From Loki-b32 sp964493385 (GTDB lineage: Archaea > Asgardarchaeota > Lokiarchaeia > Sigyniarchaeales > SOKP01), in assembly GCA_964493385.1 (NCBI GenBank), contig CAZBNW010000011.1, forward strand, positions 1 through 39,083: DNA of 39,083 nt, read 5' to 3'. The stretch's first letter is position 1; every line of letters begins with the position of its first letter. Below the pieces are notes generated by a model. That model was not told where the DNA came from, ran no database searches, and saw only the letters and a program-made list of their open reading frames with translations. The position numbers were made by a program, and so were the translations under genes. Positions 1 to 9,842 of this stretch are shown here, in pieces.

Positions 1-410
1 GGATTATCTCCGCTGAGTGGAGATGGTCCAAGTTCTTTAATTTGGTTAGTAAAATCTTTAACAACCTCAGTAAACCTTTTACCTTCAGAAGCAGAAACCC
101 ATTCTAATCTTACTCTATTATCAAGGTTTATAAAGCTAAGAAATCTTTTAACCATATTAAATTTTTTTTCTGCCTCGTAATTTCCTTCAAGATAATGACA
201 ATCGCCAAGATGGCAACCCATTACAATTACTCCATCGATTCCTATTTGAAGAGCTTTAAAAATAAATTTAGGATCAACTCGACCACTACACATAATCCTT
301 ATTACTCTAATATTTGTTGGATATTGGAACCTACTCACACCGGCTAAATCAGCACCTGCATATGAACACCAATTACACAGAAATCCTAAAATTTTCGGCT
401 CAAAACTCAT
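1..410 (-). CDS. mvhD: MvhD/HdrA-associated iron-sulfur subunit, copy 1 (3' end cut by window edge)
   Basis: The frame reads from an ATG at 410 leftward and runs off position 1 without a stop, covering about 136 residues. It matches the complete copy at 4759-5181 almost throughout: a CNWCSYAGADLAG start, RIMCSGRVDP, GCHLGDCHYLEGN and RLEWVSASEG near the end, so little is missing. MvhD carries a [2Fe-2S] cluster and passes electrons from an electron-donating module into HdrA of the heterodisulfide reductase complex. The start overlaps the stop of the upstream hdrA by one base (TAATG), so the two are translationally coupled. The residue before GCH is Met here but Cys in the other copy. Two non-identical MvhD copies in one operon, each after its own HdrA, suggest two HdrA-MvhD modules. 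Confidence 0.88.
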   Translation of the reverse strand, partial: MSFEPKILGFLCNWCSYAGADLAGVSRFQYPTNIRVIRIMCSGRVDPKFIFKALQIGIDGVIVMGCHLGDCHYLEGNYEAEKKFNMVKRFLSFINLDNRVRLEWVSASEGKRFTEVVKDFTNQIKELGPSPLSGDN

Positions 411-3400
411 TATGCTTCTCTACCTCCATATGCATATATTTCAGATAAAATTTGCTCATCTGTAAAATGTCTAATTATTATAGCATTATTACAACAAGTA
501 GCTCCGCAGACTCCGCATCCTTTGCAAAGAACTTGAGTTATTTCAATCTCATCTGCTTCATTTTTATTAATTGCTTTATATGGGCAAACTGTAATACAAA
601 CTTCACAACCGGTACATAGATTTCTATTGTATTCTGGTAAAAATGAAGTAGCACCCTCAACAACAGCTTTAGCGTTCATTAAGGGTATTAAAGCTCTTGA
701 TGCCGCTCCCAGAGCTTGACTTATAGATTCTGTTATATTTTTTGGACTTTGAGCAGTTCCACAAACAAAAATTCCATCTGTTGCGAAATCAATTGGTCTT
801 AATTTGGGATGTGCTTCAAAAAAGAATCCATTGCTATCTATGGGGACTTTTAAGATCTCAGATAATTTTTTATTTTCCTCCCATGCTATTAAGGGTGAAG
901 CAAGAACTATCTTGTCTAAAGATAGTTCAAATTTCATCCTTGTTAAAGCATCAAAAACATCTAATATTAAGTTATTATTAATATTCTTTAATATAGGGGG
1001 ATTCTCAGGTTTATATTGTATAAAATTTATCCCCTTTTCTCTAGCTTTTCTATAATAAATTTCTTCCTCAAAAGAGACTCTAATATCTCGATATAGTATA
1101 TAAATTTGAGAGTTAGGATATTGGTTCTTAATAATCAATGCATTTTTAATAGAATCAGCACAACAAGTCAATGAGCAGTAAGTTCTTCCCTCCACTTCAC
1201 GGGAACCAACACACTGAATAAATGCAATTGATTCACCATCTTGTAGTTGCTTATTTCGAATTAAACCTTCAAATTCTAAATTTGTAAATACATTTTTATT
1301 TTCTTCGTAGAGATAATAATCATTTGGCTTAAATTCCTGCCCACCTACAGCAACAATAATAGTGCCAGCTTCAACTAGTTTTTCATTTCCATTTTGCTCA
1401 ATAGTAACTTGAAAATTCCCAATTGAACCACTCACAGCTTCTACTGTTGATGAAGTAAAAAATTCTATATTAGGATTTGTCTTTATTGCTTGAATCATCG
1501 GAGTTAATATCTTTTCTGGAGGAACACCATTAAAATTAATAGTATTTAAATTCCGAATAAAACCTCCAAGATTTTCTTTCTTCTCAACAAGATATACTTT
1601 AAATCCTTTCTTTGCTATAGCCAATGAAGAGGTCATACCTGCAATCCCTCCACCTATAATTAATGCAGTAGGTAATACGTCTACTTCAATATCATATAAT
1701 GGTTCTACAAAACGAGATTTTGCAATAGCCATTGAAATGTGTTCTTTCGCTTTTTCAGTTCCTTTTTCGGGTTCATTCATATGAACCCAACTGACTAATT
1801 CTCTTATGCTAGCGAATAAAACGAGATATGGATTAAGACCTGCTTTACGACAAGTACCTTGAAAAAGAGGAAGATGTGTTCTAGGAGTACAGGCTGCAAT
1901 AATAACTCTATTTAAATCATGTTCTTCAATTGCCGCGATAATACTATTCTGAGATTCTTCCGAACACGTATATAAATTCCTTTCTACATAGACTACATCA
2001 GGAACATTTTCAATTTCTTCAGCTATCTTTTCAACATCCACAGTACCTGCTATATTTGAACCACAATGACAAATAAAAACACCGACCCGTGGAGGATCAT
2101 CTTTAGACACTTTTTTTTCAATTATTTCTTCTTCTATTTCTTCAACGATTTTAAGTGTTGTTCTACTGGCGGCTTTACTGGCTGCTCCACTAGCTTCAGC
2201 TACACAAGTTGAAATATCTTCTGGACCATGGGCACATCCGCACATATAGATCCCAGGAACGCTGGTTTCTATAGTATTGGTTAATGACACTGACTTAAAA
2301 AAACCATATTCATCTGTCTCCACACCTAATATTTCAGCCAATTTTTTTGTGCCAGAGCTAGGTATAACTGCCGGATATAGAACGACCATATCTACTGTAT
2401 CGAATTTAACTTCACCTGTAGTAAAATCAGTATGTCTTATTATTATATCGTGAGTTTCTGGATTTTCATAAATTTTATTAGGTAAGCCCTTAATATAATG
2501 AACTCTATACTCATCTTTTGCTCTTTCAATAAATTCATTATGATTCTTTCCGATTGTTCGTAAGTCATTATAATATACCAAGATTTCTGCATCAGGATGG
2601 TGTTCCATTGTCATAATTGCTTCTTTTGTAGCATACATACAACAAATCCTAGAACAATAAGGTTTTAAATCCTCATTTCTTGACCCAACACAAAGAATAA
2701 ATCCTATCTTATGTGGGTGTTTTCTATCATAAGGGCGTACTATTTCACCTTTACTTGGTCCTGATGCACACATAATTCGTTCATATTCTAAAGATACTAC
2801 GACGTTTGGATACTTCCCATATCCATATCTCTTTAATGAGGAAACATCCATTAAATCAAAACCAGTAGCTATTATAATAGAAGCTACTTCGATTTCGATT
2901 TCTTTTGGCTTTTGTTCAAAATCTATTGCCTCTGCTTCACAGTTTCTATCACATAATGTACAAATACCATGATTTAAATAAAGACATTTATTTTCATCTA
3001 TACTATAAACGGCAGGAACTGCTTGAAGAAAAGGAATATTAGCAGCATGATTATCTTTTAAACCTACATCAAATTCATTGGGTATTCCTCTAACAGGGCA
3101 GATCTCTGCACAATCACCACAGCCGGTACATTTATCTTCATTAATATATCGAGGTTTACGTAGAATATTTATCTTAAAAGCAGATCCATTACGAATAGGG
3201 GTAACTTGTTTTATTTCTGAATATGTAAAAAGCTTGATTCTAGGATGGCGAGCGCATTCGACCATTTTAGGTGCTAAAATACATATTGAACAATCTAAAG
3301 TAGGAAAGGTTTTATCTAATTGAGACATTTTACCTCCTATTGAGGGAGATTTTTCTATTAAATAAACGGAATGACCTTGATCTGCTAAATCTAGAGAGGC

Positions 3401-3466
3401 AGAAATTCCAGTTATGCCTCCTCCAATTACTAAAACTTGGTTTTCATAATTATTAATTTGTGTCAT
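410..3466 (-). CDS. hdrA: HdrA-like FAD/iron-sulfur protein, tandem (two-unit) form
   Basis: This is a 1018-residue member of the heterodisulfide reductase subunit A family, whose usual length is about 650. Residues 11-450 form a first FAD unit. It has VIGGGITG at 13-20, the HdrA signature LDKTFPTLDCSICILAPKM around 50-68, a ferredoxin motif CTGCGDCAEICP at 113-124, and a Cys-rich stretch at 161-176. Residues 459-590 match the HdrA N-terminal cluster domain (CHCGSNIAG, YTCSEESQ, AACTPRTH, SWVH). A second FAD motif, IIGGGIAG, lies near 603, and the last 70 residues carry two [4Fe-4S] motifs (CTGCEVCITVCP and CKGCGVCGATC). HdrA houses the flavin thought to bifurcate electrons in the Hdr complex. 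Two flavin sites in one chain mean this is not the simple methanogen form. It is the second HdrA in the operon and overlaps the next mvhD by one base. Confidence 0.93.
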   Translation of the reverse strand: MTQINNYENQVLVIGGGITGISASLDLADQGHSVYLIEKSPSIGGKMSQLDKTFPTLDCSICILAPKMVECARHPRIKLFTYSEIKQVTPIRNGSAFKINILRKPRYINEDKCTGCGDCAEICPVRGIPNEFDVGLKDNHAANIPFLQAVPAVYSIDENKCLYLNHGICTLCDRNCEAEAIDFEQKPKEIEIEVASIIIATGFDLMDVSSLKRYGYGKYPNVVVSLEYERIMCASGPSKGEIVRPYDRKHPHKIGFILCVGSRNEDLKPYCSRICCMYATKEAIMTMEHHPDAEILVYYNDLRTIGKNHNEFIERAKDEYRVHYIKGLPNKIYENPETHDIIIRHTDFTTGEVKFDTVDMVVLYPAVIPSSGTKKLAEILGVETDEYGFFKSVSLTNTIETSVPGIYMCGCAHGPEDISTCVAEASGAASKAASRTTLKIVEEIEEEIIEKKVSKDDPPRVGVFICHCGSNIAGTVDVEKIAEEIENVPDVVYVERNLYTCSEESQNSIIAAIEEHDLNRVIIAACTPRTHLPLFQGTCRKAGLNPYLVLFASIRELVSWVHMNEPEKGTEKAKEHISMAIAKSRFVEPLYDIEVDVLPTALIIGGGIAGMTSSLAIAKKGFKVYLVEKKENLGGFIRNLNTINFNGVPPEKILTPMIQAIKTNPNIEFFTSSTVEAVSGSIGNFQVTIEQNGNEKLVEAGTIIVAVGGQEFKPNDYYLYEENKNVFTNLEFEGLIRNKQLQDGESIAFIQCVGSREVEGRTYCSLTCCADSIKNALIIKNQYPNSQIYILYRDIRVSFEEEIYYRKAREKGINFIQYKPENPPILKNINNNLILDVFDALTRMKFELSLDKIVLASPLIAWEENKKLSEILKVPIDSNGFFFEAHPKLRPIDFATDGIFVCGTAQSPKNITESISQALGAASRALIPLMNAKAVVEGATSFLPEYNRNLCTGCEVCITVCPYKAINKNEADEIEITQVLCKGCGVCGATCCNNAIIIRHFTDEQILSEIYAYGGREA

Positions 3467-3580
3467 ATTACTCTCAAATTTTAACCTTTTTTATTAGAGA
3501 TATTTAATAAAATTTCAATAATTCCAACTTCAATAACGAGAGGAATTTTAGAATAACTTTCCAATAATCACACCGATTCT

Positions 3581-4696
3581 TTATTTTTTAGATTTATTAA
3601 TAGTCATTCTTCTAAACAAATCAATTTTTTTGGATTTCCATTCAGAAAGTCCCATTGTTTTGGGGGTAAACTTTTCAATATATCCATCCGAGATTAAAGA
3701 ATTAATTAGTTTCTGACCTTTTTCTGTCCTGATAATTATCATAGAATTTCTCTGAACAGCACCAGATCCTCCAAAACTAATATCTGAAAATCTACTTGTA
3801 AATTCGTCACATTCATGACAATGATTCCTCACAGCTTCATTAAAACTTTTTAATTCAACTTCATACACTTTGTTTACCTTATTAGTAATAAAAAAGTTCT
3901 TTTTAATGTTCATATTTGCTATATTTGATGGTTCTTCGTTAGTCTCGGCTTTTACAAGCTTAAACAATTTATCATAATCGAAATTTTCCATACAAAATAA
4001 ACCAAAAACATATTTAACTACATGAGCTGGACTTATACTTAGATAATGCATTTTTCTAATGGCTCTACATTGGCATGGTGTTCCAACAAATGCCAAACGT
4101 AATTTGTCGACATCAAGAATATTTTTTTTCTCCATAATTTCTTCGGAGATAACATATAAATCTTCTAATGGTAAAATATTTGATGATATAGAATATCTTG
4201 TTCCCGCAGATTTTATTAAATCTTCTTTATTGTGTACCATTTTTGGAATAGGGCTAAAGCTATCATCATATTCAGAAACAATAGCACCATCTATTTCATT
4301 TCTTTCAAATAAATAAGTTAAAAGAGTTGTTACTAAACCACCATCCTGTCCATATTCTTTTATTTTTTCATCTGTAGTTTTTGCTGCGATAACATCACGA
4401 ATGAAACCTAACTCGTCTTTAATTTGATATGCGTCTGTAATTTGTTGTATTAAAGGTGAAGTTTGGGGACATATATAATAACATACTCCACATTCTTTAC
4501 AATTATCAACATTCTCTTCTGAAATAAATTTAGGTGTATATCCCTCTATTGTGATGACATCAAAAGCTTGACTTGTACAATAAGCAACGCATGCTCCACA
4601 AGCACAACATTTATTAGTATTAATAATTTCCTTTTCAAGTTCTTTAAAGGTTTTCACTTCTTTTAACAATGACTTCTTTGATTTTACTTCTTCCAT
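3581..4696 (-). CDS. frhB: FrhB/FdhB-like coenzyme F420-type oxidoreductase beta subunit
   Basis: This 371-residue protein starts with two [4Fe-4S] motifs: CCACGACVAYC at 30-40 and CKECGVCYYIC at 66-76. The FrhB N- and C-terminal domains follow, with DGGLVTTLL, GTRYS, FVGTPCQCRA and, near the end, SDISFGGSGAV. Family members (FrhB, FdhB, FpoF, FqoF and the Fd-dependent glutamate-synthase-linked forms) bind FAD and move electrons between F420 and iron-sulfur clusters; some paralogues use ferredoxin or other partners instead. Its position between two mvhD-hdrA pairs suggests it feeds or drains the Hdr complex, as FdhB does in formate-linked Hdr complexes. Whether it binds F420 cannot be decided from sequence by eye. 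The 114 bases after it, before the next gene in the operon, carry no obvious signal. Confidence 0.85.
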   Translation of the reverse strand: MEEVKSKKSLLKEVKTFKELEKEIINTNKCCACGACVAYCTSQAFDVITIEGYTPKFISEENVDNCKECGVCYYICPQTSPLIQQITDAYQIKDELGFIRDVIAAKTTDEKIKEYGQDGGLVTTLLTYLFERNEIDGAIVSEYDDSFSPIPKMVHNKEDLIKSAGTRYSISSNILPLEDLYVISEEIMEKKNILDVDKLRLAFVGTPCQCRAIRKMHYLSISPAHVVKYVFGLFCMENFDYDKLFKLVKAETNEEPSNIANMNIKKNFFITNKVNKVYEVELKSFNEAVRNHCHECDEFTSRFSDISFGGSGAVQRNSMIIIRTEKGQKLINSLISDGYIEKFTPKTMGLSEWKSKKIDLFRRMTINKSKK

Positions 4697-4758
4697 TTGA
4701 TTTTCTCTTTTTTTTTTTAATTCTAATTATATTATCAATTTGTTATTGAATATCGATA

Positions 4759-5181
4759 TTAATTATGATTTTTGAATGGTCCTAATGAAATTAACTGTTC
4801 GGTGAAATCTTTTACAACATCTGCAAACTTAGCCCCTTCAGATGATGAAATCCATTCCAATCTAAGTCTTTCTGTTTCAATTCTTAAAAGATCAAGCAAA
4901 TTTTTGGTTTTTTTAATTCGCTCCTCAGCTTTTTCATTTCCTGAAATATAATGACAATCCCCAATATGGCATCCACAAACCAAAACTCCATCACTCCCAT
5001 GATTAAATGCATCAAGTATTAACGCTGGTTGAATTCTCCCCGAACACATTACTCTTATTATTCTTATGGAGGTTGGATATTGAAAACGACTTACTCCGGC
5101 TAAATCAGCTCCAGCATAGCCACACCAATTACACAAAAATGTAACGATTTTCGGAATAAACTCTTTTTTATTTTTTTCCAT
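4759..5181 (-). CDS. mvhD: MvhD/HdrA-associated iron-sulfur subunit, copy 2
   Basis: This complete MvhD is 140 residues, the normal length of the family. Candidate cluster cysteines are C17 and C20 (CNWC), C46 (VMCSGR), C69 and C71 (VCGCH) and C76 (GDCHY). All are encoded by ordinary Cys codons, so there is no selenocysteine as in some VhuD/MvhD proteins. It starts two bases after the stop of the giant hdrA upstream, a tight operon junction, and a GAAGGTG stretch before the ATG can serve as ribosome binding site. It would carry electrons between a donor module and HdrA. Because the donor hydrogenase (MvhA/MvhG) is absent from the window, the donor may instead be the GltD-like module or the FrhB-like protein. 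Confidence 0.92.
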   Translation of the reverse strand: MEKNKKEFIPKIVTFLCNWCGYAGADLAGVSRFQYPTSIRIIRVMCSGRIQPALILDAFNHGSDGVLVCGCHIGDCHYISGNEKAEERIKKTKNLLDLLRIETERLRLEWISSSEGAKFADVVKDFTEQLISLGPFKNHN

Positions 5182-5183
5182 CT

Positions 5184-8100
5184 TTATACACCTTCTTCTC
5201 CTAAATATGATTCAATCATAACGATTAGTTGTTGATTTGTAAAATGTTTTAAGGATATAGCTCCAACTGGGCAAACACCAACACAGCTTCCACACCCTTT
5301 ACAAATTGCTGGAAGGACTCTAGATTTATATCGGGTTAAGCTTACAGATGGATCTACTGAATCCCGTATAGCTTTAAATTCAATTTCAGTTTCAATTATA
5401 TCAATAGCATCAAATATACACATATCCCTACATTCGCCACAGCCAATGCATTTATTCTCTTCAATTTCTGCAATTGAACCAATAATTTTCATTTTGTCTT
5501 TCGATAAAATTGTACCAGCTCTAGCTGCAGCACCTTTTGCTTGTGCAATTGATTCATTAATAAATTTTGGCCATTGAGCAGCACCGCATAAGAAAATTCC
5601 ATCGGTAGCAAAATCAAGAGGACGTAATTTAACATGTGCTTCTAGAAAAAATCCATTTTGTTCAAGTGGAACTTTTAACATTTGTGATAATTCTTTATTT
5701 TCTGCTGGTAGAAAGGCAGCGCTCAGTACAATAAGATCCGGCTTAAGAACGATTTGTTCATTTAATAATGAATCATTTACAGTAACCATTAAGTCATTAT
5801 CTATTGAATCGACATTTGGTTCGAAATCTTTATCGAATCGAATAAAAATTATTCCTTTTTCTCTTGCTTCCCTGTAATAATCCTCTTTAAAACCATAAGT
5901 TCGAATATCTCTATATAAAATGCAAATATTAATTTTTGGGTTTTTCTCTTTTAATTTTAGAGCATTTTTTATCGCAAGAGAACAACATATTCTATGACAA
6001 TTAGGTCGTTCTTCATTTCTCGAGCCCACGCATTGAATCATTACGATTGTTTCTGCATTTACTTCATTTTCAATAATTTTTTGTTCCAATTCTAGTTGAG
6101 TCAATATCCGTTTATCATTTCCATATAAATATTCCTTCGGTTTATATTCTGTTCCACCAGTGGCTACTATAATTACTCCAGTCTCAAGTTGCTTTTTCTC
6201 ACCATTTTGATTCACTGTGATTAAAAAATTGCCAACGAATCCTTGTACATCTTCAATGTTTGCACTCGTAAATGTTTTAACTTTTTCATGACTTTTAATT
6301 TGACTGATAAGGTTTTTGAGATATTCTTGAGGATCCCCACCCTCTAAAGCATAATGTATATTTCTTACAAGCCCTCCAAACTCTCCTTCTTTTTCAATTA
6401 AATAAACTTCATAACCTTGATTTGCTAATTCCAATGCGGCATTCATTCCCGCTATTCCGCCACCTATTACTAGCCCAGAATGCGTAACATCTACAGATGT
6501 CTCATAAATAGGTTCTAAAAGTTTTGCTTTGGAAACATACATTGCTACAAGGTCTTTCGCTTTTTCTGTTGCTTTTTCATGTTCGGACATGTGAACCCAG
6601 GAACAATGTTCCCGTATGTTTGCTAATTCAAATAAATAAGGATTTAGACCTGCTTCTCGAATAGTATTTTGGAAAAGAGGTTCGTGTGTTCGAGGAGTAC
6701 AAGAAGCAACAACGATCCTGTTTAATTTATGTTCATCTATTTTTTGTTTTATTTTATCTTGAGTATCTTGGGAGCATGTATACAAATTTTCTTCAGTATA
6801 AGCAACATTAGGAAGAGTTTTGGCAAATTCAACTACTTCTGGAACATTTACAACTCCCCCGATGTTTATACCACAGTTACAAATAAACACTCCAATCCTA
6901 GGTTCTTGATCTTCAACTAATAATTCGGGAGGATATTCTTTTATGGTTGTTAATGTGTTTCTTGCATCAGAAAGCATAGTGGATGCTTTTCCAGCAGCAC
7001 CGCTGGCTTCTGCAACTGTTTCAGGGATATCTTTGGGACCAGAAAAAGCCCCACAGACAAAAACTCCCGGTTTATTCGTCTCTAGGGGAGTAAATAAATT
7101 GGTGGAACAAAAATCATATTTATTCAGATTGATTCCCAATCTCTTGCTCAATTCAATAGCATGAATCGAAGGTTGTAAACCTACGGAAAGAATTACCATA
7201 TCAAAAATTTCTTCTCCTACTTCCCCAGTCAGCGTATTTTCATAAGAAACGATTAAATTTTTTGTAATTGAATCTTCGTTTATTAATGCAGTTCTTCCTC
7301 TTACAAATTTAATCCCTAGTTCTTGAGCTCTCAGATAATATTCCTCAAATCCTTTCCCAACAGTCCTCATATCGATAAAATTGATATGACAATCTATGTC
7401 AGGATTATGCTCTTTTGTTATAACAGCCTCTTTTATTGTATACATACAACAAACAGCTGAGCAATACCCATGCTTTATTTTTGTATTTCTCGAACCGATG
7501 CAATTTAACCATAAGATCTTTTTAGGAACCTTATTATCTGAAGGACGGATAATTTCGCCTGTAAATGGGCCTGAGGCACTGAGAATACGTTCGAATTCTA
7601 TGCTTGTTATAACATTTGGATATTTACCATATCCATAAAGATTCCCTATTTCTGGTATATATTCGTCAAATCCAGGGGACAAAATCACAGACCCAATATT
7701 GATGGAAACCGTTTCATCAGTTTGTTCATGGTTGATAGCATCAGCCAGACATGCTCTCACACATTCTAAACACTCGCTACAGATTCCGCAGTTGAGACAC
7801 CTTTTTGCCTCTTCAAGGGCAGTGTTCTCATCCATTCCCATTGTGAATTCCTTAAAGTCCTTCTTACGCTTTCTGGGGGAAATTAAAATGTTGTTTTTCC
7901 GTGGTTGAAGATGAAACCTCTCCACATCATCGATGTCATCTATAGTTACTACGTCATCTTCATTATAATCAGGGATTGTTTCTGTTACCTTTAAGATATC
8001 CTCACCCTTCAGATATCTCTCTATGACTATCGCCGCCTTGTTCCCTGTTGCTATTGCATCTATTGCAGAACCGGGACCTGTTACTATCTCCCCTCCAGCA

Positions 8101-9826
8101 AATACTCCATGCATGGATGTTTGAAAATTATTCTTATCAATCTTAATACCCCTATCAACCTTGATCTCATTATCTAGGAATGTTAAGTCAGATGTTTGAC
8201 CTATTGCCACAATGGCCATATCCCCTTCAATTAACTCTTCCGTACCTGGGCTAAGAACGGGGTTAAACTGACCATCCTCATCAAATACAGAACTGCAAAA
8301 GAGGGTTTCTACACCAATAACCTTACCATCTTCCCCAATGAACCTTTTAGGACCTCGGCTCATATGAATTGTTATTCCCTCTTCCTTTGCCTCTTCAACC
8401 TCCCATGGGTGAGCAGGGATTATATCCTCAGACTCAAGCATTATAAGATGAACTTCTTCTGCTCCTTTTCTTAATGCGGTTCTACCTGCATCAAAGGCAA
8501 CATCTCCGCCCCCGATTACCAATACCCTCTTACCAACTGTGACTTCCTTGCCCAAATTACAACTCTTAAGGAATGCAATCGCGGGGATCACATTCTCAAG
8601 ATCTTCTCCTTCGATGTTTAAACTTCTGTTATTGGGCAATCCTACCCCGATATAAACTGCTTTATAATCTTTAAGTAGGTCCCTTATAGTAAGTCCAGGA
8701 GGACCTATTGGGGTGTTTGTCTTTATTTCAACACCATATCTCTTGATATGTTCGATATCTGCATTCAGGATCTCTGGTGGCAATCTGTAATCAGGGATAC
8801 CCAATCTAAGCATCCCACCTATGACTTGTTCTTTTTCGAATATTGTGACAGAATAACCCCGTCTTGCTAAATGATATGCAACAGTAAGTCCGGAAGGACC
8901 TGAGCCAATAATTGCGACTCTTTCTTCCTTCTTATCTTCCAAAAATTCAATTTTCTCCTCAATATTATCCCTTACATAATCAGCCACAAACCTCTTTAGT
9001 CCACAGATATTTATAACTTCTTCTAACTCTCCTCTATTACAGGCAGTCTCACAGGGATGAGGACAAATACGACCTATTACAGAAGGGAGGGGACATCTTT
9101 CTCTAATGAGGTTTACAGCTTCTAGATAATTTCTGTTAGAGATTAAAGCAACATATCCTTGGGCGTTTACATGGGCAGGACAAGCATTCTTGCAAGGTGG
9201 TATACCTCGCTTCTCTATCAACACCTTTAAAGGGACGGCTTGAGGGAACTGAAGATATATAGCCTTTCTATCATTCAATTTCTCATTGAATTCATCAGGA
9301 ACATTAACAGGGCATTGCTGAATGCATTCCACACAACCAGTGCATTTGTCTTCAAAGATAAATCTCGCCCTTTTGTTGATCGTGGCATTAAAATTTCCAG
9401 GTTTTCCTTCCAGATTTATGATATCTGCGTTTGTAATCAGTTCAATATTGGGGTGNNNNNNNNNNNNNNNNNNNNNNNNNNNNNNNNNNNNNNNNNNNNN
9501 NNNNNNNNNNNNNNNNNNNNNNNNNNNNNNNNNNNNNNNNNNNNNNNNNNNNNNNGTTTTCCTTCCAGATTTATGATATCTGCGTTTGTAATCAGTTCAA
9601 TATTGGGGTGTCTGCCTACACCCACGAGTTTTGGGGCAAGTATACACATCGAACAGTCATTTGTCGGGAAAGTTTTGTCCAATTGGGCCATAGTCCCTCC
9701 GATGGATGGATTCCTCTCGATAAGATAAACCTTAAACCCAGAATCAGCTAAATCTAATGCAGCTTGACAACCACCAATCCCTGCTCCAACCACCATTACA
9801 GCTCCAACTTTATTTATATCGCTCAT
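5184..9826 (-). CDS. hdrA: giant HdrA with inserted GltD-like NAD(P)H oxidoreductase module (spans a false scaffold gap)
   Basis: Read across the N-run with the 55-base duplicate collapsed, this is one frame of 1495 residues. Order: FAD motif VVGAGIGG (12-19); HdrA signature LDKTFPTNDCSMCILAPK (about 49-66); ferredoxin motif CTGCVECIQQCP (110-121); GltD-like module at about 149-625; rest of HdrA unit 1; HdrA cluster domain (CNCGINIGG); second FAD motif (VIGGGIAG); two C-terminal [4Fe-4S] motifs. The GltD part has the helical Fe-S segment (CKNACPAHVNAQ, GRICPHPCETACNRG), FAD motif IGSGPSGL, NAD(P)H motif IGGGDVAFD and a closing GVFAGGEIVTGPGSAID. It sits between the two clusters of the HdrA ferredoxin insert, so it is nested rather than appended. 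The probable role is NAD(P)H entry or exit for a bifurcating Hdr complex. DNA from about 7.7 to 9.8 kb is clearly richer in G+C than the rest of the operon, hinting at separate ancestry. Confidence 0.88.
9401..9610. repeat. 55-bp identical sequence on both sides of a 100-N scaffold gap (assembly artefact)
   Basis: Positions 9401-9455 and 9556-9610 are identical for all 55 bases, separated by exactly 100 N (9456-9555). This is the pattern of two contigs that overlap by one assembly k-mer and were scaffolded without being merged. Removing 155 bases (the gap plus one copy) leaves 4488 bases between the start at 9826 and the stop at 5184. That number is divisible by three, and the joined translation (NLEGK-PGNFNATINK) continues smoothly into CTGCVECIQQCP. 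The gap therefore probably contains no missing sequence. Confidence 0.92.
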
Positions 9827-9833
9827 ATAAATT

Positions 9834-9838
9834 CCTCC
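9834..9838 (-). promoter_or_regulatory. Shine-Dalgarno deciding the giant hdrA start
   Basis: Read on the minus strand, GGAGG lies seven bases before an ATG at 9826 that gives MSDINKVGAV. A more upstream ATG at 9859 would add 11 residues but overlaps the end of the HdrD-like gene and has no such site, so 9826 is the better start. Confidence 0.75.
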
Positions 9839-9842
9839 AATA

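Noticed and set aside
1..5181. Possible selenocysteine (in-frame UGA) in MvhD or HdrA, as in some archaea
   Set aside because: All expected cysteine positions are encoded by Cys codons and the frames are uninterrupted.
9456..9555. Run of N as missing sequence or a mobile-element insertion
   Set aside because: Exactly 100 N with a 55-base identical overlap on both sides is a scaffolding placeholder, and the frame is restored when it is removed.
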